Shown: positions 41,011-52,407 of the stretch, in pieces
How the letters are laid out: every line of letters begins with the position of its first letter
How positions within the stretch are numbered: position 1 is the first letter of the stretch
Notes under the pieces: model-generated
The model's database searches: none
What the model saw: the letters and a program-made list of their open reading frames with translations, nothing else
Told to the model about the DNA's origin: nothing
From: Ryuthela nishihirai
Lineage: Eukaryota; Arthropoda; Arachnida; Araneae; Heptathelidae
Length of the DNA: 64,000 nucleotides
Direction of reading: 5' to 3'
NCBI GenBank assembly: GCA_038380435.1
Contig: JAWZYU010000004.1
Coordinates: 21,178,001-21,242,000 of the forward strand
Program-made: the position numbers and the translations under genes

Positions 41011-41628
41011 ATGGCAGACATTAGTAGCTATCGACAGCGCATCAAGCAGAGTATAAAATACAAATAAGTTTTTCTAATGAGATCGTAAAAAATAAATTCA
41101 ATGATTTCTTGCAATTTGAAGCAGATTTTTATTTTTTATCTCTAAGCGTAAAAATTGTTTTTAAATCAATTTTCCTTCGTAGTAGTGTGTTCGAAATCAA
41201 TTCTGTGAGACGACATCTTCTTTCTTCGATATTCTTAAATGGAATGAAAAAAAGGTTGAGCAGATTGGCAATTCGTCAATCCTAAACCCATAAGCTTCAT
41301 GGATATTGGATTGATTTCTCAATATGACTTTTTCTTTTAAATGTCGATGCGAATCGACGATTTAACAAATTTTTACGATGCGAATAAATAGATAAAATAA
41401 AAATAGTTTCAAAGTTCAGACTTCTCAAGCGTGTTTCATTCAGATGTGAAATCACCTGCTTAGTTTTATGTGCTCCTTTTAATAATACCGATGATCAGCT
41501 CTAGCAATGAAACCTGCCACCGTAATTCTTCAATGCACAAATTTCAGTAGCAACCGTTCTCTACGTGGATGATGACAAAGTCAGGTCATGTTAAAGGAAA
41601 CAGATATTTATACACTTATACACAGGAG
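41011..41628. other. AT-rich DNA, nothing recognised
   Basis: No family repeat or protein-like frame. Confidence 0.4.
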
Positions 41629-41640
41629 AAGTAGCAATTA

Positions 41641-41845
41641 AAAAAAAATAAATACCCCCTCAAGCAGCTGCTTGCCACAGAGGTCTGACAGGAGCCTGTC
41701 AGTTTATATGCCACAGTAGGAGATTTGAGAGGATGGCAGGACCTCAGCAGAAAAACGTCACACACATCCATGCCTAATCCGGGGCTCGAACCCAGGTCCC
41801 TTAGATCAGTAGTCAAGCATGCTAACCACTCGGCCACGGGACGGC
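41641..41845 (-). mobile_element. SINE-B copy with perfect TSD
   Basis: Identical 12-bp TSD AAGTAGCAATTA at 41629-41640 and 41846-41857. 205 bp, inverted relative to the copy 630 bp away. It establishes SINE-B as a retroposon with an A-rich 3' end. Confidence 0.95.
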
Positions 41846-41879
41846 AAGTAGCAATTACTTCCTAATAAATATGTTAAAC

Positions 41880-42655
41880 TATTCCGTCGTCCAGTAATCA
41901 CTACGCGATTCTATCATCCACAGATCATTATACAATTCTGTCGCGTACTAATCAGTATGCGATTCTGTCGTCCACTAATCACTACGCTATTCTATCGCGT
42001 ACTAATCCTCCACTATCACTAGGATGCAGCTATCATCCGCTAATCACTATGCGATTCTATCGTGTACTAATCCCTAAGCTATCACCCACTAATAAACACT
42101 AATATTCACTAATAATTACCACTACTCACTATAGCTATCACTCACTAAACAGGGTTGGGTTCGGTTGTTTTACCTCTGAGCGGCACTTATTTTGCACACC
42201 ATGGGCTAAATGGCCAGGTCATATGGACCCGAAGGCTCAGAGAAGATTGGGGGAGGGAACCCACTGAAACAGCTGTTGGAAGAAACATGGTGGCCTCCCG
42301 TCAAGGCCATCCAGCGTGTTCTTTAACGTTCTCAAGGACACGCTGCGACACACGTTAAGAACACGCTGTGACACACTTTAAACACGTTAAAGAACACGCT
42401 GTGATCCGTAGATCACAGCGTGTTCTTTAACGTTCCATCCGACGGACGGCGGCCTTTCCAAGTTCATCGGTGTCTCCTACTGACTGTGGGCAGGGCGGAG
42501 AGTTTTGCGGAGATAAATCTCAACGCTTACCCAACTGGAACTCGAACCTGGGAACTGCAGATTAGAGCCTGGCGCGCTACCGACTGAGCCACCCCCGCCC
42601 TCCATCAAACAGGATGCTATCATCCATAAACACTATGCGATTCAATCCGCTCTGT
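41880..42655. repeat. Degenerate ~30-bp tandem repeat split by a SINE
   Basis: Irregular units of the form CACTAATCACTACGCGATTCTATCGTC recur from 41880 to 42140 (at least seven imperfect units) and resume after the SINE at 42602-42650 (CTATCATCCATAAACACTATGCGATTC). Confidence 0.8.
42153..42600 (-). mobile_element. Rearranged SINE-A with a 22-bp palindrome
   Basis: Body is interrupted between GTGTTCTTTAACGTT and CCATCCGACGG by ~100 bp of repeated GTTAAGAACACGCTGTGACACAC-like pieces ending in a perfect inverted repeat (arms 42384-42405 and 42412-42433, 6-nt spacer). Confidence 0.9.
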
Positions 42656-42789
42656 TACAAAAACAGCTTTTACGCCCAAAGCAAGCGCGCCATATCGTTC
42701 TGTCAGTACTGTCTCGATTCACAAGCTGTTACATTCATTAGAACTTCAAATGCATTTTACACATTACTAGCGGCCCTACCGCAGAAAGA

Positions 42790-43090
42790 TAAGTTAAGAT
42801 AATTTTTATTTCAGATAATGTTTTACAGTATACAAAAACTTTTGAGGTCTCACAAGAGTAGGCTCGTTCGTGAGATCTCCATACACAAACAATTTCAATT
42901 GGAAACATCAGTCGTCACATTGAATAATACACAAAAAAAACGAAAACAACTCGAAACAAAAAAATTCTAGTAATCCAGAAGTGTGAAAGTCAGTAAGTCG
43001 GAAAACATTCAATATCCATATTACATATAAACAGTTGTAGTAGATTAATGCAAAAACGTTTCCACATCATCCAGTTTCAAAATGTAGTTC
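42790..43090 (-). mobile_element. Probable 3' UTR of the LINE relic
   Basis: Lies directly downstream of the LINE coding relic on the minus strand, with no protein-like frame. The end near 42795 is A/T-rich (CTGAAATAAAAATTATC on the minus strand). Confidence 0.5.
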
Positions 43091-44790
43091 TTGAGAACTT
43101 TAGAAAACAAATGATAATTCGTGATTTTTTCATGCTGACCAGGAGAGAGAGAAAAGGAATTTCGGTGCTAAGTACAAATAATAGTGCCTAAAAATTTCCT
43201 TATGTAATGCAGGAATTTCATAATTTATGTTTTTATCTCGTCGTAATTGGTAATTATTCGTGTCAGTTTTAATGCTATCATTTCTAAAGTAAAAGTATTT
43301 AATTATTTCGAAAAAATAATCATAGCGTAAAGGCAAAATTCCTGCTTCTCGAAACAAAGGTAATGAAGGTTGCATTTTTGGGCTTTTAATTAATAAGCGA
43401 ATAAATCTCTTTTGCAGCACTAAAAGTTGTTTAAAATTATTGAAATATATGCCTTCCCAAGATTTTATACCATATGTTAATTGAGAATGGGTTAATGCAT
43501 AAATACAGTGTACACATAAATTTAAATGAAACTAAATGTCTTACGAGATAGAAGCGGGCCAGGTTACGGATGGCCTTTCTTTTAACCCATGTTACATGCA
43601 CTTTCCAAGTTAGGCCTGCATCAATCCAAATACCTAAATATTATACTGACGGCACAAAAGGAATTTGAGGACATTTACAATGACTTTTCGATGAACAATA
43701 TGTATCATGATATTTCAATTTATTGCGGTGCAAAATATCTGTAACAGAACTATTTTTCTTTAAGTAGAAATAAACTGCATTTATCTTTGTCAGATTAATT
43801 GTTAAAAAATAACTTGTGGTCCAGTTTCTAATTAATTCTAGATCACTATTTGCTTGTTTAAAAATAATCGAAGAATCAGAACCGGTATATGTCAGGCAAG
43901 TGTCGTCAGAAAAATAGTTAATTTACCTGTTAGGTTAATGGAATCTAGATCATTAATGTAAATAATAAATAATAAGGGACCCAGAACAGATCCCTGGGGC
44001 ACTCCGTATTCAACTTTAGTCCAAGCACTGTACATACCTTTTTTTTTTACTCTTTGCTAGCTAAATAAGTGCGAAACCTATTCAATGCCACCTCCTCTAA
44101 CTCCAGCAGCTTGTAATTTTTGTATTAATTTTTGATGATTAAAAAAGCATTCGATACGGTAAGTATCGAATGCTTTTTTAATGTCCAGAAAGATTGTTAA
44201 TGCATGATCACTGTTATTCATAGCTGTGTAAATCGTATTTGTTACCTGCAATAATGCATCATCCGTACCCATTTTTTCTCTAAACCCAAACTGATTGCTA
44301 CTGAAAAAACATTTTTTTCCAGATATTCATATAATTTATTTTTCACTATTTTTTCAACAATTTTAGATATTACTGAGAGTAATGCAATAGATCTATAATT
44401 CCCTAATTCCTTTGGGTCACCGTCTTTAAAAATAGGAACAATAGTAGCTTTTTTCAAAACATCAAGGAAAATTCCTTGCTCAATGGATCGATTAAATAGA
44501 TTTACAAGTATTTCGATAAATTTTCTCCCAACAGATGAATTATTTCTACGGTTAAGCAATCAAAACCTGGAGATTTATTTTTTGGTAGAAGTAAAATTTA
44601 AGTCCTAATATCTTTAGCTATTATTGGCGCAGTTGCATAACTTACCGCAGTTAATGATTTTCCGTCTCCTTCCCAATCAACATTTGTTTGAACTAAATCT
44701 TTGTTCAAATTCCGTGCAATTCCGGCAAAATAATCATTGAACAAATTTGCAAATTTACAAAGGTCTTCCAACATTAATGGATTCTGCTTT
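43091..44790 (-). pseudogene. LINE ORF2 relic, reverse-transcriptase half (CR1/jockey-like)
   Basis: Minus strand, many frameshifts. From N to C: 'FNDYFAGIARNLNKD', 'LLPKNKSPGFDCLTVEII', 'KKATIVPIFKDGDPKELGNY' and 'RSIALLSVISKIVEKIVKNK' (44242-44559), 'LTIFLDIKKAFDT' (motif A, ~44160), '[14 protein letters not shown]' (motif C, 43900-43911; the usual YADD is FSDD), 'YLGIWIDAGLTWK', then 'LQKRFIRLLIKSPKMQPSLP' and 'GILPLRYDYFFEIIKYFYFR' near the C-terminus (43130-43420). The order and motifs match non-LTR RTs of the CR1/L2/jockey group. The 5' part is absent; a 5'-half LINE lies at 61.7-63.4 kb. Confidence 0.88.
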
Positions 44791-45824
44791 TCCTTTTTTT
44801 ATAATGGAGCACTTAGAATCGCATAGGAACACCAATTACGTCTCACCGTATAAATGTATAATCTCTTTAAGAGAATCTTATTTCGTTCTTTTGAAACGAT
44901 TTAGATAATTGCCCTGTCTTCAATTCTTCATCAAAAAGAGTTAAAAGAAACGTTCATCAGCAAAACTAATTCCTTGTCTCACTTATCTCATCCCACTTTG
45001 CCACTTAAGTTACAGATTATTAAATTTTTCCTCCAAGAAGCTTTATTTAATATTTTCACTGAAATGTGTTAAGAAATTTAATTCAAGTGGGCTTTTTTTT
45101 TCATTATTAAAATGTTTCACTCATTACATAAAATTGTTTTGATCTTTTCAGAAAGCCATTCCAACTAGATCAAATGCAATTGAGTGCATCAAGTGCGAAC
45201 CTGTTATTCTCTATTTGATTTTCCCTTGGGTGTCAAACCAATTATCCTTTCCGAGCCTAATTCGTTTTTCCCACTTCTGGCCAATCTCCGAGCAGGTGGC
45301 GCCACTGTGTTTCTTGTTCTCCCGCGAGAGCATCACTCGATTTCTTCGCTGTCCACAATCCGCATCATCAGTTAGCGCGACTCTTTTTTTTTCTTTTTGG
45401 AAACGTCTTCTTCAGCGATCTTTTGCCAAAATTCCACGGCCAGATCTTAAAATCAACTCGTCGCCAACGGTGACGATTCCAAAATCTCCTTTGTCATAGC
45501 AATTCGTGGCAATAGAAAAAAAAAGAACCTCGAAAGTGCACACATGAGTTTGTCGCGAGCTTCAGCGATAAAAAAAATCCGCATGCGTAGTGTTTTGTAT
45601 CCCATACTTTTGGCGAAAATAATAGAAGGAATTAAAAAAGCGAAAAAGTTCTCGTCTTTCGTTATTGCATTAACAGAACGTGATAAAAAAAACATTGAAT
45701 TTTCTCTATCGCCTGTCTATCGTAGTTATTATCTATTTGGTGTACTTAGTTCTTTTTTTCGGAACAGAAAAAAAGAGTTAATGTTGTTTCATGTTGTCGC
45801 TTGTCTGTTTGTCAGCCCATCTTA
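44791..45824. other. Unique DNA, nothing firm
   Basis: 45180-45500 is slightly GC-richer; overlapping frames at 45184-45825 on both strands show no domain. Confidence 0.4.
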
Positions 45825-46170
45825 GCGGGGGGGGAGCTAAATCGGTAGCGCGCCACGCTCGTAATCTGTAGTTCCCAGGTTCGAATCCCTCCTGGGTTAG
45901 AGTTTAGATTTATCTCCACAAAACCCCACCCTGTCTTTGGTCAACTGGGGGGGGGGGCACCTATGTGCCCCAGGTGCGGGAGAGACATACCCTGTGCACG
46001 TTAAAAAACACACGCTGAATGGCATTGGCGGGAGGCTACCATCTGTCTCCTAACAATGTCCAATGGGTCCTCTTCCACCAACCTTCGCTAAGCTCTCAGG
46101 GTTCTTGTGACCTGGCTAATTAGCCCATTGTGTGCAAAAAAGTGCCGCTCAGAGGTAAAACAACCCAATT
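45825..46170 (+). mobile_element. SINE-A, diverged copy
   Basis: Head retains GGTAGCGCGCCACGCTCGTAATCTG and GGTTCGAATCC. Body has a deletion around the GACGGACGG segment and a G-run. Confidence 0.88.
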
Positions 46171-46639
46171 CTATCCACCTTAGACATTCAACTTTCTTAT
46201 TTTTAGAGAGAAATTAAGATTGATTTTGTACTGGAAAAGTGTTGAGGAAAATTTACGAATCACATTTTCCGAATCTCTCAATAGCGCCCTCTTACGATGA
46301 AAAAAGTAAAAAATGGCCAACGTTTAAACGAATATTGCAAACGATCCTTTCATACTAAACTTTGACCTTAAAGTGCGCTGCTCAAGAAACTTGCATTGGT
46401 AGAAATGATTTTTCCCCTTACTAGAGTGGAAATTTATAATGACGACAAAACCCAGATGCTTCGCAATACATGGACTGCACTACGTCTATAGGGATGATGT
46501 CAAATCTCCACTCCTACGTCGAGGGCAAGAAAACAGCATATAGATGCAGCTCGCCCCACGACTACCTATGGTGAACAGTACTATAAAAATAAAATTCATC
46601 CATCGGTCAAAACCTAAATTTTATCTGCGCCCCGGTTAG

Positions 46640-46895
46640 CCACAAACAAGGATATATAGATCCAAGTTGGCTCGGCTCCCGTGGTGGGAACTCTTAGTTA
46701 GGCCTTACCAGGCCCCTCCATCGGGGCCCCTTCCAACCTAGGTACCCCCCAATACCAGTCAGTCGAGCCCTCAACTTCACCAGGGTCCAACCGTTCCATC
46801 AGGACTCCGTCCGACCAGATACTCCCCAATACCAGTCATCGGAGCCCTCAACTTCACACGCCCCCCCCCCCACCACCACCACCACCACCACGACA
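46640..46895. repeat. C-rich block with an imperfect direct repeat and CCA run
   Basis: CCCCCAATACCAGTCAGTCG..GCCCTCAACTTCAC occurs at about 46745 and again at 46823, ~78 bp apart. It is followed by a run of 11 C and eight CCA-type triplets (46858-46893). Confidence 0.8.
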
Positions 46896-47186
46896 ATATG
46901 TTCCCTCTCGGGGGGCGGCTAGAGGGGAAGTAAAAAAATGCAATTTTTCTGTTTTCGAGATAGGAAAAAATTTTACGTTGTAAAAATACTAATATAATAT
47001 TACTATTTGTATTTGCCAATCATTGATTAGTTCGAACTTTTGCTGTTAGAGGATGAAGGTGGAAAACGAAAAACTTTATCTCAAGAAACAAATCTGTCAT
47101 ATTCACCATTCAGAAGCGATATGATATTATTCTAGTTTTCTGTCTCTTTTGCCTTTAGGAGCAAACGGATAACTACCGCTAAACAA

Positions 47187-47569
47187 GGGGCGGGGGTGTC
47201 TCAGTCGGTAGCGCGCCAGGCTCGTAATCTGTACTTCCCAGGTTCGAGTCCCAGCTGGGTCAGCGTTGAGATTTATATCCGCAAAATTCCCCGCCCTGCC
47301 CACGGTCAGTAGGGCACACCGATGGGCTTGAAAAGGCTGCCATCCGTCGGATGGGACGTTAAACCGTGGCCCCGTGTGCGGGAGAGCCATACCCTGTGCA
47401 CGTTAAAGAACACGCTGGATGGCCTTGACGGGAAGCTACCATCTGTCTCCCAACAGCTGTTCCAGTGGGTCCCCTCCCCCAACCTTCTCTGAGCCTTCGG
47501 GGTCCATGTGACCTGGCCATTTAGCCCATGGTGTGCAAAAAAGTGCCGCTCAGAGGTAAAACAACCCAA
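47187..47569 (+). mobile_element. SINE-A copy
   Basis: Perfect 11-bp TSD CCGCTAAACAA at 47176-47186 and 47570-47580. A box changed to TGTCTCAGTCGG. Confidence 0.96.
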
Positions 47570-47580
47570 CCGCTAAACAA

Positions 47581-48290
47581 TAGAAGTTTTTAATGTGATT
47601 TTTACCATTTGCTTTTTCGCAGAATAAAGAGATGAAAACTTTCCATTTCAATTTGTCGTAATTTTTTGAGCAACTATCAGATCATAGATGTCGCATGATT
47701 AACCGATAAAGTCTTGGGAGATCACTGCACAGGGAGATCGAACGGAGGACCATCGACCAAACACAGGACGAGGTCTGTGTTCTGCTTGACAGATGGACTC
47801 GGGCTAATGGCACTGCCAGGGCAAGAAAGGCAGCGGATCGTAGCCAAATCGAGCAGCAAATCCCTCTGCGAGTCCATCTGATGACAAATAAGAAAAATGC
47901 GTGCGCGTTGGGGGCGTCCCCACAGACAAAAGCAACCAACACTTGTCACCGTTTCGTGTCCTCCTCGCCATTAGCTGATTGCTCTCTGTCTTCCTCAAAC
48001 ACCCCTCGCATCTAATGGCCTCCACCTTTCGTAACATGACGTCACTGACACGCGTTTCTCTAAAAGAATAACTGTTTACCCCCGTACATCACGGCAACTC
48101 TCCCATTCCGCATCACTTGACCTCAGCCAACGAAAGAGATGTTCAGAGGGTGGAGTCTGACTGAAGGGAGAAGGAGTCTGTTCTCAAATGAAGCGATGAC
48201 TAGTAAAGAAACGGATCGCATTCCTAGAGAAACGAGCTGGACTGCAAGAAGTTTATTGCTTCAAACAATTCATGCTGAACGTGCTGAATG
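47581..48290. other. GC-rich unique region with a 12-bp inverted repeat
   Basis: CAGATGGACTCG (~47790) is mirrored by CGAGTCCATCTG (~47870). CpG content is high from 47720 to 48130. Overlapping minus frames at 47682-48037 share no known domain. It may be regulatory or a divergent exon; undecided. Confidence 0.4.
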
Positions 48291-48311
48291 TCACGTGGCA
48301 TTCATGCTGAA

Positions 48312-48592
48312 TGTCACGTGACACGAAGTTTGACAGATCACTAATTTCTAAAAAATTCGTTGCCAGATATTTTTTTCTGAATTCTGTAATCAACCATAGG
48401 GTTCGAATACTTTTTTGAGCGACTGTAGGTGGTCATATTATTTTGATACTAGATCGTGTGGGCTCACACACGGAAATATTAAGCGTGTGCAGTTACCGTT
48501 CACAGCAAACTGGAGCGTGCAGTAACTGCACACGCTCCAGTTTACTGTGAACGGTAACTGGAGCGTGTACAGTTGCTGTACACGCTCCAGCT
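48312..48592. mobile_element. Pal-1 right half joined to Pal-2
   Basis: Starts at the Pal-1 centre (GTCACGTGACACG), runs to GAGCGACTG and TA (48426-48427), then Pal-2 from GGTGGTCATATTATTTTG to ACACGCTCCAG. A 15-bp piece GCTGAATGTCACGTG is duplicated just upstream (48284-48298, 48307-48321). Confidence 0.85.
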
Positions 48593-49301
48593 AACAGGAA
48601 AACTCTTTGCTAACAGGGAAAAGCCTGGAAGGTCGATTATTCATTGATTGGTTACAGCACAAAATCCTTTATGAGAAGGAGAAGAAAATGATTTCTGTTG
48701 AAAACATCGTACGATATTGATAACAACGCATCTTGTCCACCTTCAACCTTTCACATATCAACAGAAAATCCTGCAAGACCACCTTAACAGACCTACTAAA
48801 CTCAAAAGTCTCATTCTGAATTCTTTCAATGGTAATGCGTCCATAGCTGATGGCAAAAGCACTCTATCAAAACGTTTGCCAGTACTGTGCTGAGCAAATC
48901 AATAATATTTTATTTCAGACTTTAAGAAATTCTAAGATTATTTTTTATGCTCTTCAATGTACGAAAAATTAATGTTTGGTGGTGATATAGGAATGCATTA
49001 AGATGTTTAATATTATATCTAATGAGAAATATCAATTCAACTTATGAGCACATTTCAATTATGCCCACCCGTAAAAAGTTTCATATAGAGCCAATTCTTC
49101 CTTGAAATTTAAAAAACTATTAATTATAACCGATGACTTTTAACCGAAGAGTTTTCGCGGAAGGATGTGAAAAATTGAGAAATGTTTTCAATTAGGTTAC
49201 TGTTAAAGAATTGAGAACTGCTGAATATCCAAATACTGAACACACTCATTAGAATCAACGGTAATAAAAATGTTGTGATACATTTGCAAGCAGCAAACTT
49301 G
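48593..49301. other. AT-rich DNA, nothing recognised
   Basis: No family repeat or protein-like frame. Confidence 0.4.
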
Positions 49302-49317
49302 GAACATTAGACAGAGT

Positions 49318-49692
49318 TGGGTTGTTTTACCTCTGAGCGGCACTTTTTTGCACACCATGCGCTAAATGGCCAGGTCATATGGACCCCGAAGGCTCAGAGA
49401 AGGTTGGGGGAGGGGACCCACTGGAACAGCTGTTGGGAGACAGATGGTAGCCTACCGTCAAGGCCATCCAGCGTGTTCTTTAACGTACACAGGGTATGGC
49501 CCTCCCGCACATGGGGCCACGGCTTAACGTCCCATCCGACGGACGGCGGCCTTTCCAAGCCCATCGGTGTCCCCTACTGACCATGGACAGGACGGGGAAA
49601 AATCTAAATCTCAACGCTGACGCAGCTGGGACTCGAACCTGGGAACTGCAGATTACGAGCCTGGCGCGCTACCGACTGAACCACCCCCGCCC
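49318..49692 (-). mobile_element. SINE-A copy with a 16-bp TSD
   Basis: GAACATTAGACAGAGT at 49302-49317 and 49693-49708, identical. Confidence 0.97.
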
Positions 49693-49708
49693 GAACATTA
49701 GACAGAGT

Positions 49709-50306
49709 AAATCTTAGAAGTTCACTAATGAACTTCTAAGAAACCTTTGTGAGAAAGATTTCAATTTGATCAAGCTTAGAAAAAATAACAGTTTAACAAT
49801 TCATACTTTGTCACAAGGAAAAATAAATGTTATTATTATAAATCCAAAATCTGTTACTTTCCTGGGACTTAATAGATCAAATTTCGATGACATCATTCCT
49901 CATTTAGGATAGCTTTTCGCATTATAATAGATATAAGAGAATCCAAATTTGAATCTTCCAGTTCAGCTGTTGTTTCACTAATGCTAATTTCATTTGCATT
50001 ACCCTGTCTAATGCTCCAAGTTAGCTGCTTGCAAATGTATCTTTCTGACAGATATTTTCGTTTAACTTTTTCTGTCGCATTACAGTGATTGACATCTTGG
50101 AACAGAATGGCATAAAAACTGCCTTCACTTCTCAAGCATTTGCTTGACATGCGCAGACAATCTCTTCTCTTTGGAACGCTGCAAGATCTTTTTCCTTTCA
50201 CATGTCTGTCAGTTTGCTTTGACAAGCATTCTTCTTTCCCGTTCTTTTTACTGGGTTGCTTTGCACGTCTCATCATATGTCGTATGCAAATATATTCTCG
50301 CTTATC
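49709..50306. other. Unique DNA, nothing firm
   Basis: A minus frame at 49893-50276 (127 codons) has a lysine-rich N-terminus but no recognised domain, and an overlapping frame exists on the plus strand. A short palindrome AGAAGTTCA..TGAACTTCT lies at 49714-49740. Confidence 0.4.
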
Positions 50307-50318
50307 AGTTTATCACCG

Positions 50319-50698
50319 GGGCGGGGGTGGCTCAGTCAGTAGCGCGCCAGGCTTGTAATCTGTAGTTCCCAGGTTCGAGTCCCAGCTGGGTCAGCGTTGA
50401 GATTTATTTCCGCAAAATTCCCCGCCCATCCCACGGTCAGTAGGGGACACCGATGGGCTTGGAAAGGCCGCCGTCCGTCGTATGGGACGTTAAGCCGTGG
50501 CCCCGTGTGCGAGAGAGCCATACCCCGTGCACGTTAAAGAACACGCTGGATGGCCTTGACGGGAGGCTACCATCTGTCTCCCAACAGCTGTTCCAGTGGG
50601 TCCCCGCCCCCAACCTTCTCTGAGCCTTCGGGGTCCATGTGACCTGGCCATTTAGCCCATGATGTGCAAAAAAGTGCCGCTCAGAGATAAAACAACCC
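50319..50698 (+). mobile_element. SINE-A copy
   Basis: Perfect 12-bp TSD AGTTTATCACCG at 50307-50318 and 50699-50710. Confidence 0.96.
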
Positions 50699-51065
50699 AG
50701 TTTATCACCGAAAAAATGTTTCAGAGTTTATATTGCAAAGACAGTATCGAGAAGATGATAAAAGTTGCGTTGTCACTTGTTGAATTTTTTCAAATTCGCA
50801 CAAAATTATTGCCGATAGAGTCGAATAATAAAAGATCAGACAATGAAAAAACTAGAAGAAAGCATATCGACTCTAGGGGTATATAAGGACCTCGTTTTCA
50901 AAGAGAATGAAGTTTTTCGTTTACCCACTTTTTAACTCCTTAAAAGTTTCAATTCGAATTAATGGATGATGAGGAAAATGAAAATACGAGTGTTTTATTA
51001 GTAAGTATACAACATAAAAATTATTTGTCTCTTATTTCTTAAATTTAAAAAGTTGCTTCTCTCAT

Positions 51066-51350
51066 ATGGGCGGGGGTGGCTCAGTCGGTAGCGCGCCAGG
51101 CTCGTAATCTGTAGTTCCCAAGTTCGATTCCCATCTGGGTCAGCGTTGAGATTTATCTCCGCAAAAATTCCCCGCCCTGCCCACGGTCGGTAGGGGACAC
51201 CGATGGGCTTGGAAAGGCCGCCGTCCGTCGGATGGGACGTTAAGCCGTGGCGCCGTGTGCGGGAGAGCCATACCCTGTGCACGTTAAAGAACACGCTAGA
51301 TGGCCTTCACGGGAGGCTACCATCTGTCTCCAAATAGCTGTTCCAGTGGG
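51066..51350 (+). mobile_element. SINE-A copy lacking its tail
   Basis: Ends at TTCCAGTGGG and abuts, after ~14 bp, a Pal-1 element. About 100 bp of body and the tail are gone. Confidence 0.92.
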
Positions 51351-51364
51351 ACTTAATGTGGGAT

Positions 51365-51527
51365 AAAAATATCTGGCAACGATTTTTTTTAGAAATTAGT
51401 GATCTGGCAACCTTCGTGTCACGTGACACGACGTTGCCAGATCACTAATTTCTAAAAAAATCGTTGCCAGATATTTTTTCTGAATTCTGTAATCAACCAT
51501 AGTGTTCGGATATTTTTTGAGCGACTG
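51365..51527. mobile_element. Pal-1 MITE lacking its left end
   Basis: Begins inside the left arm (AAATATCTGGCAACG), with complete centre and right end; TA at 51528-51529. Confidence 0.9.
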
Positions 51528-51569
51528 TATACTGACTGGAAATTTGAAATTTCGATGGTAGAAAGTGAA

Positions 51570-51689
51570 GACCTTCGTGTCACGTGACACGACGTTGCCA
51601 TATTACTAATTTCTAAAATAATCGTTGCCAGATATTTTTTCTGAATTCTGTAATCAACCATAGTGTTCGGATACTTTTTTGAGCGACTG
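51570..51689. mobile_element. Pal-1 MITE right half
   Basis: Starts at ACCTTCGTGTCACGTG, ends GAGCGACTG with TA 51690-51691. Same orientation as, and ~42 bp from, the previous one; both share the rare centre variant GTGACACGACGTTGCCA, suggesting a local duplication. Confidence 0.9.
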
Positions 51690-51691
51690 TA

Positions 51692-52056
51692 CATCATTTG
51701 TAATTTTCGTTTAAACATTTTCGAATTTTCATATTTTTGCAATGTTAGATAGTGGAATTATAGCTTTTGTGATATTCGGAAAGTTCAAATCTTAATAGTT
51801 CATCAATACTTATCACACAAAAAAATAATTTTTGATTTATCTCTAAGAACAATCGACTAGCTCTTAAAGCACAAACGTTGCGCTTTTCAACCCCTCTAAA
51901 GGTAAAAGGTCAACTCACTATTCCCAATAAACGTTTCATGAACTTCACATTCCACCATCAAAATATCAAATTTTTAGCATAAATGCTTCATTTGAAAATA
52001 TTAGTTAAAAATTTTCGAATTTTAGAAAACACCAAGAGAAATATCGCCATTTTAGC
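51692..52056. other. AT-rich DNA, nothing recognised
   Basis: No family repeat or protein-like frame. Confidence 0.4.
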
Positions 52057-52068
52057 CTAGGAAAAGGT

Positions 52069-52395
52069 TGGGTTGGGTTGTTTTACCTCTGAGCAGCACT
52101 TTTTTGCACACTGTGGGCTAAATGGCCAGGTCACATGGACCCCTAAGGCTCAGAGAAGGTTGGGGGAGGGGACCCACTGGAACAGCTGTTGGGAGAGAGA
52201 TGGTAGCCTCCCGTCAAAGCCATCCAGCGTGTTCTTTAACGTGCACAGGGTATGGCTCTCCTGCACACGGGGCCACGGCTTAACGTCCCATCCGACGGAC
52301 GGCGACACTTCCAAGCCCATCGGTGTCCCCTACTGACCGTGGGCAGGGCGGGGAATTTTGTGGAGATAAATCTCAACGCTGACCCAGCTGGGACT
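52069..52395 (-). mobile_element. 5'-truncated SINE-A with intact TSD
   Basis: Perfect 12-bp TSD CTAGGAAAAGGT at 52057-52068 and 52396-52407, but the tRNA head is missing: the copy stops at CCAGCTGGGACTC, inside the B box. Confidence 0.96.
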
Positions 52396-52407
52396 CTAGG
52401 AAAAGGT

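Noticed and set aside
47785..47885. microRNA precursor at the 12-bp inverted repeat
   Set aside because: Pairing is only ~12 bp with a ~65-nt loop; a pre-miRNA needs about 22 paired bases.
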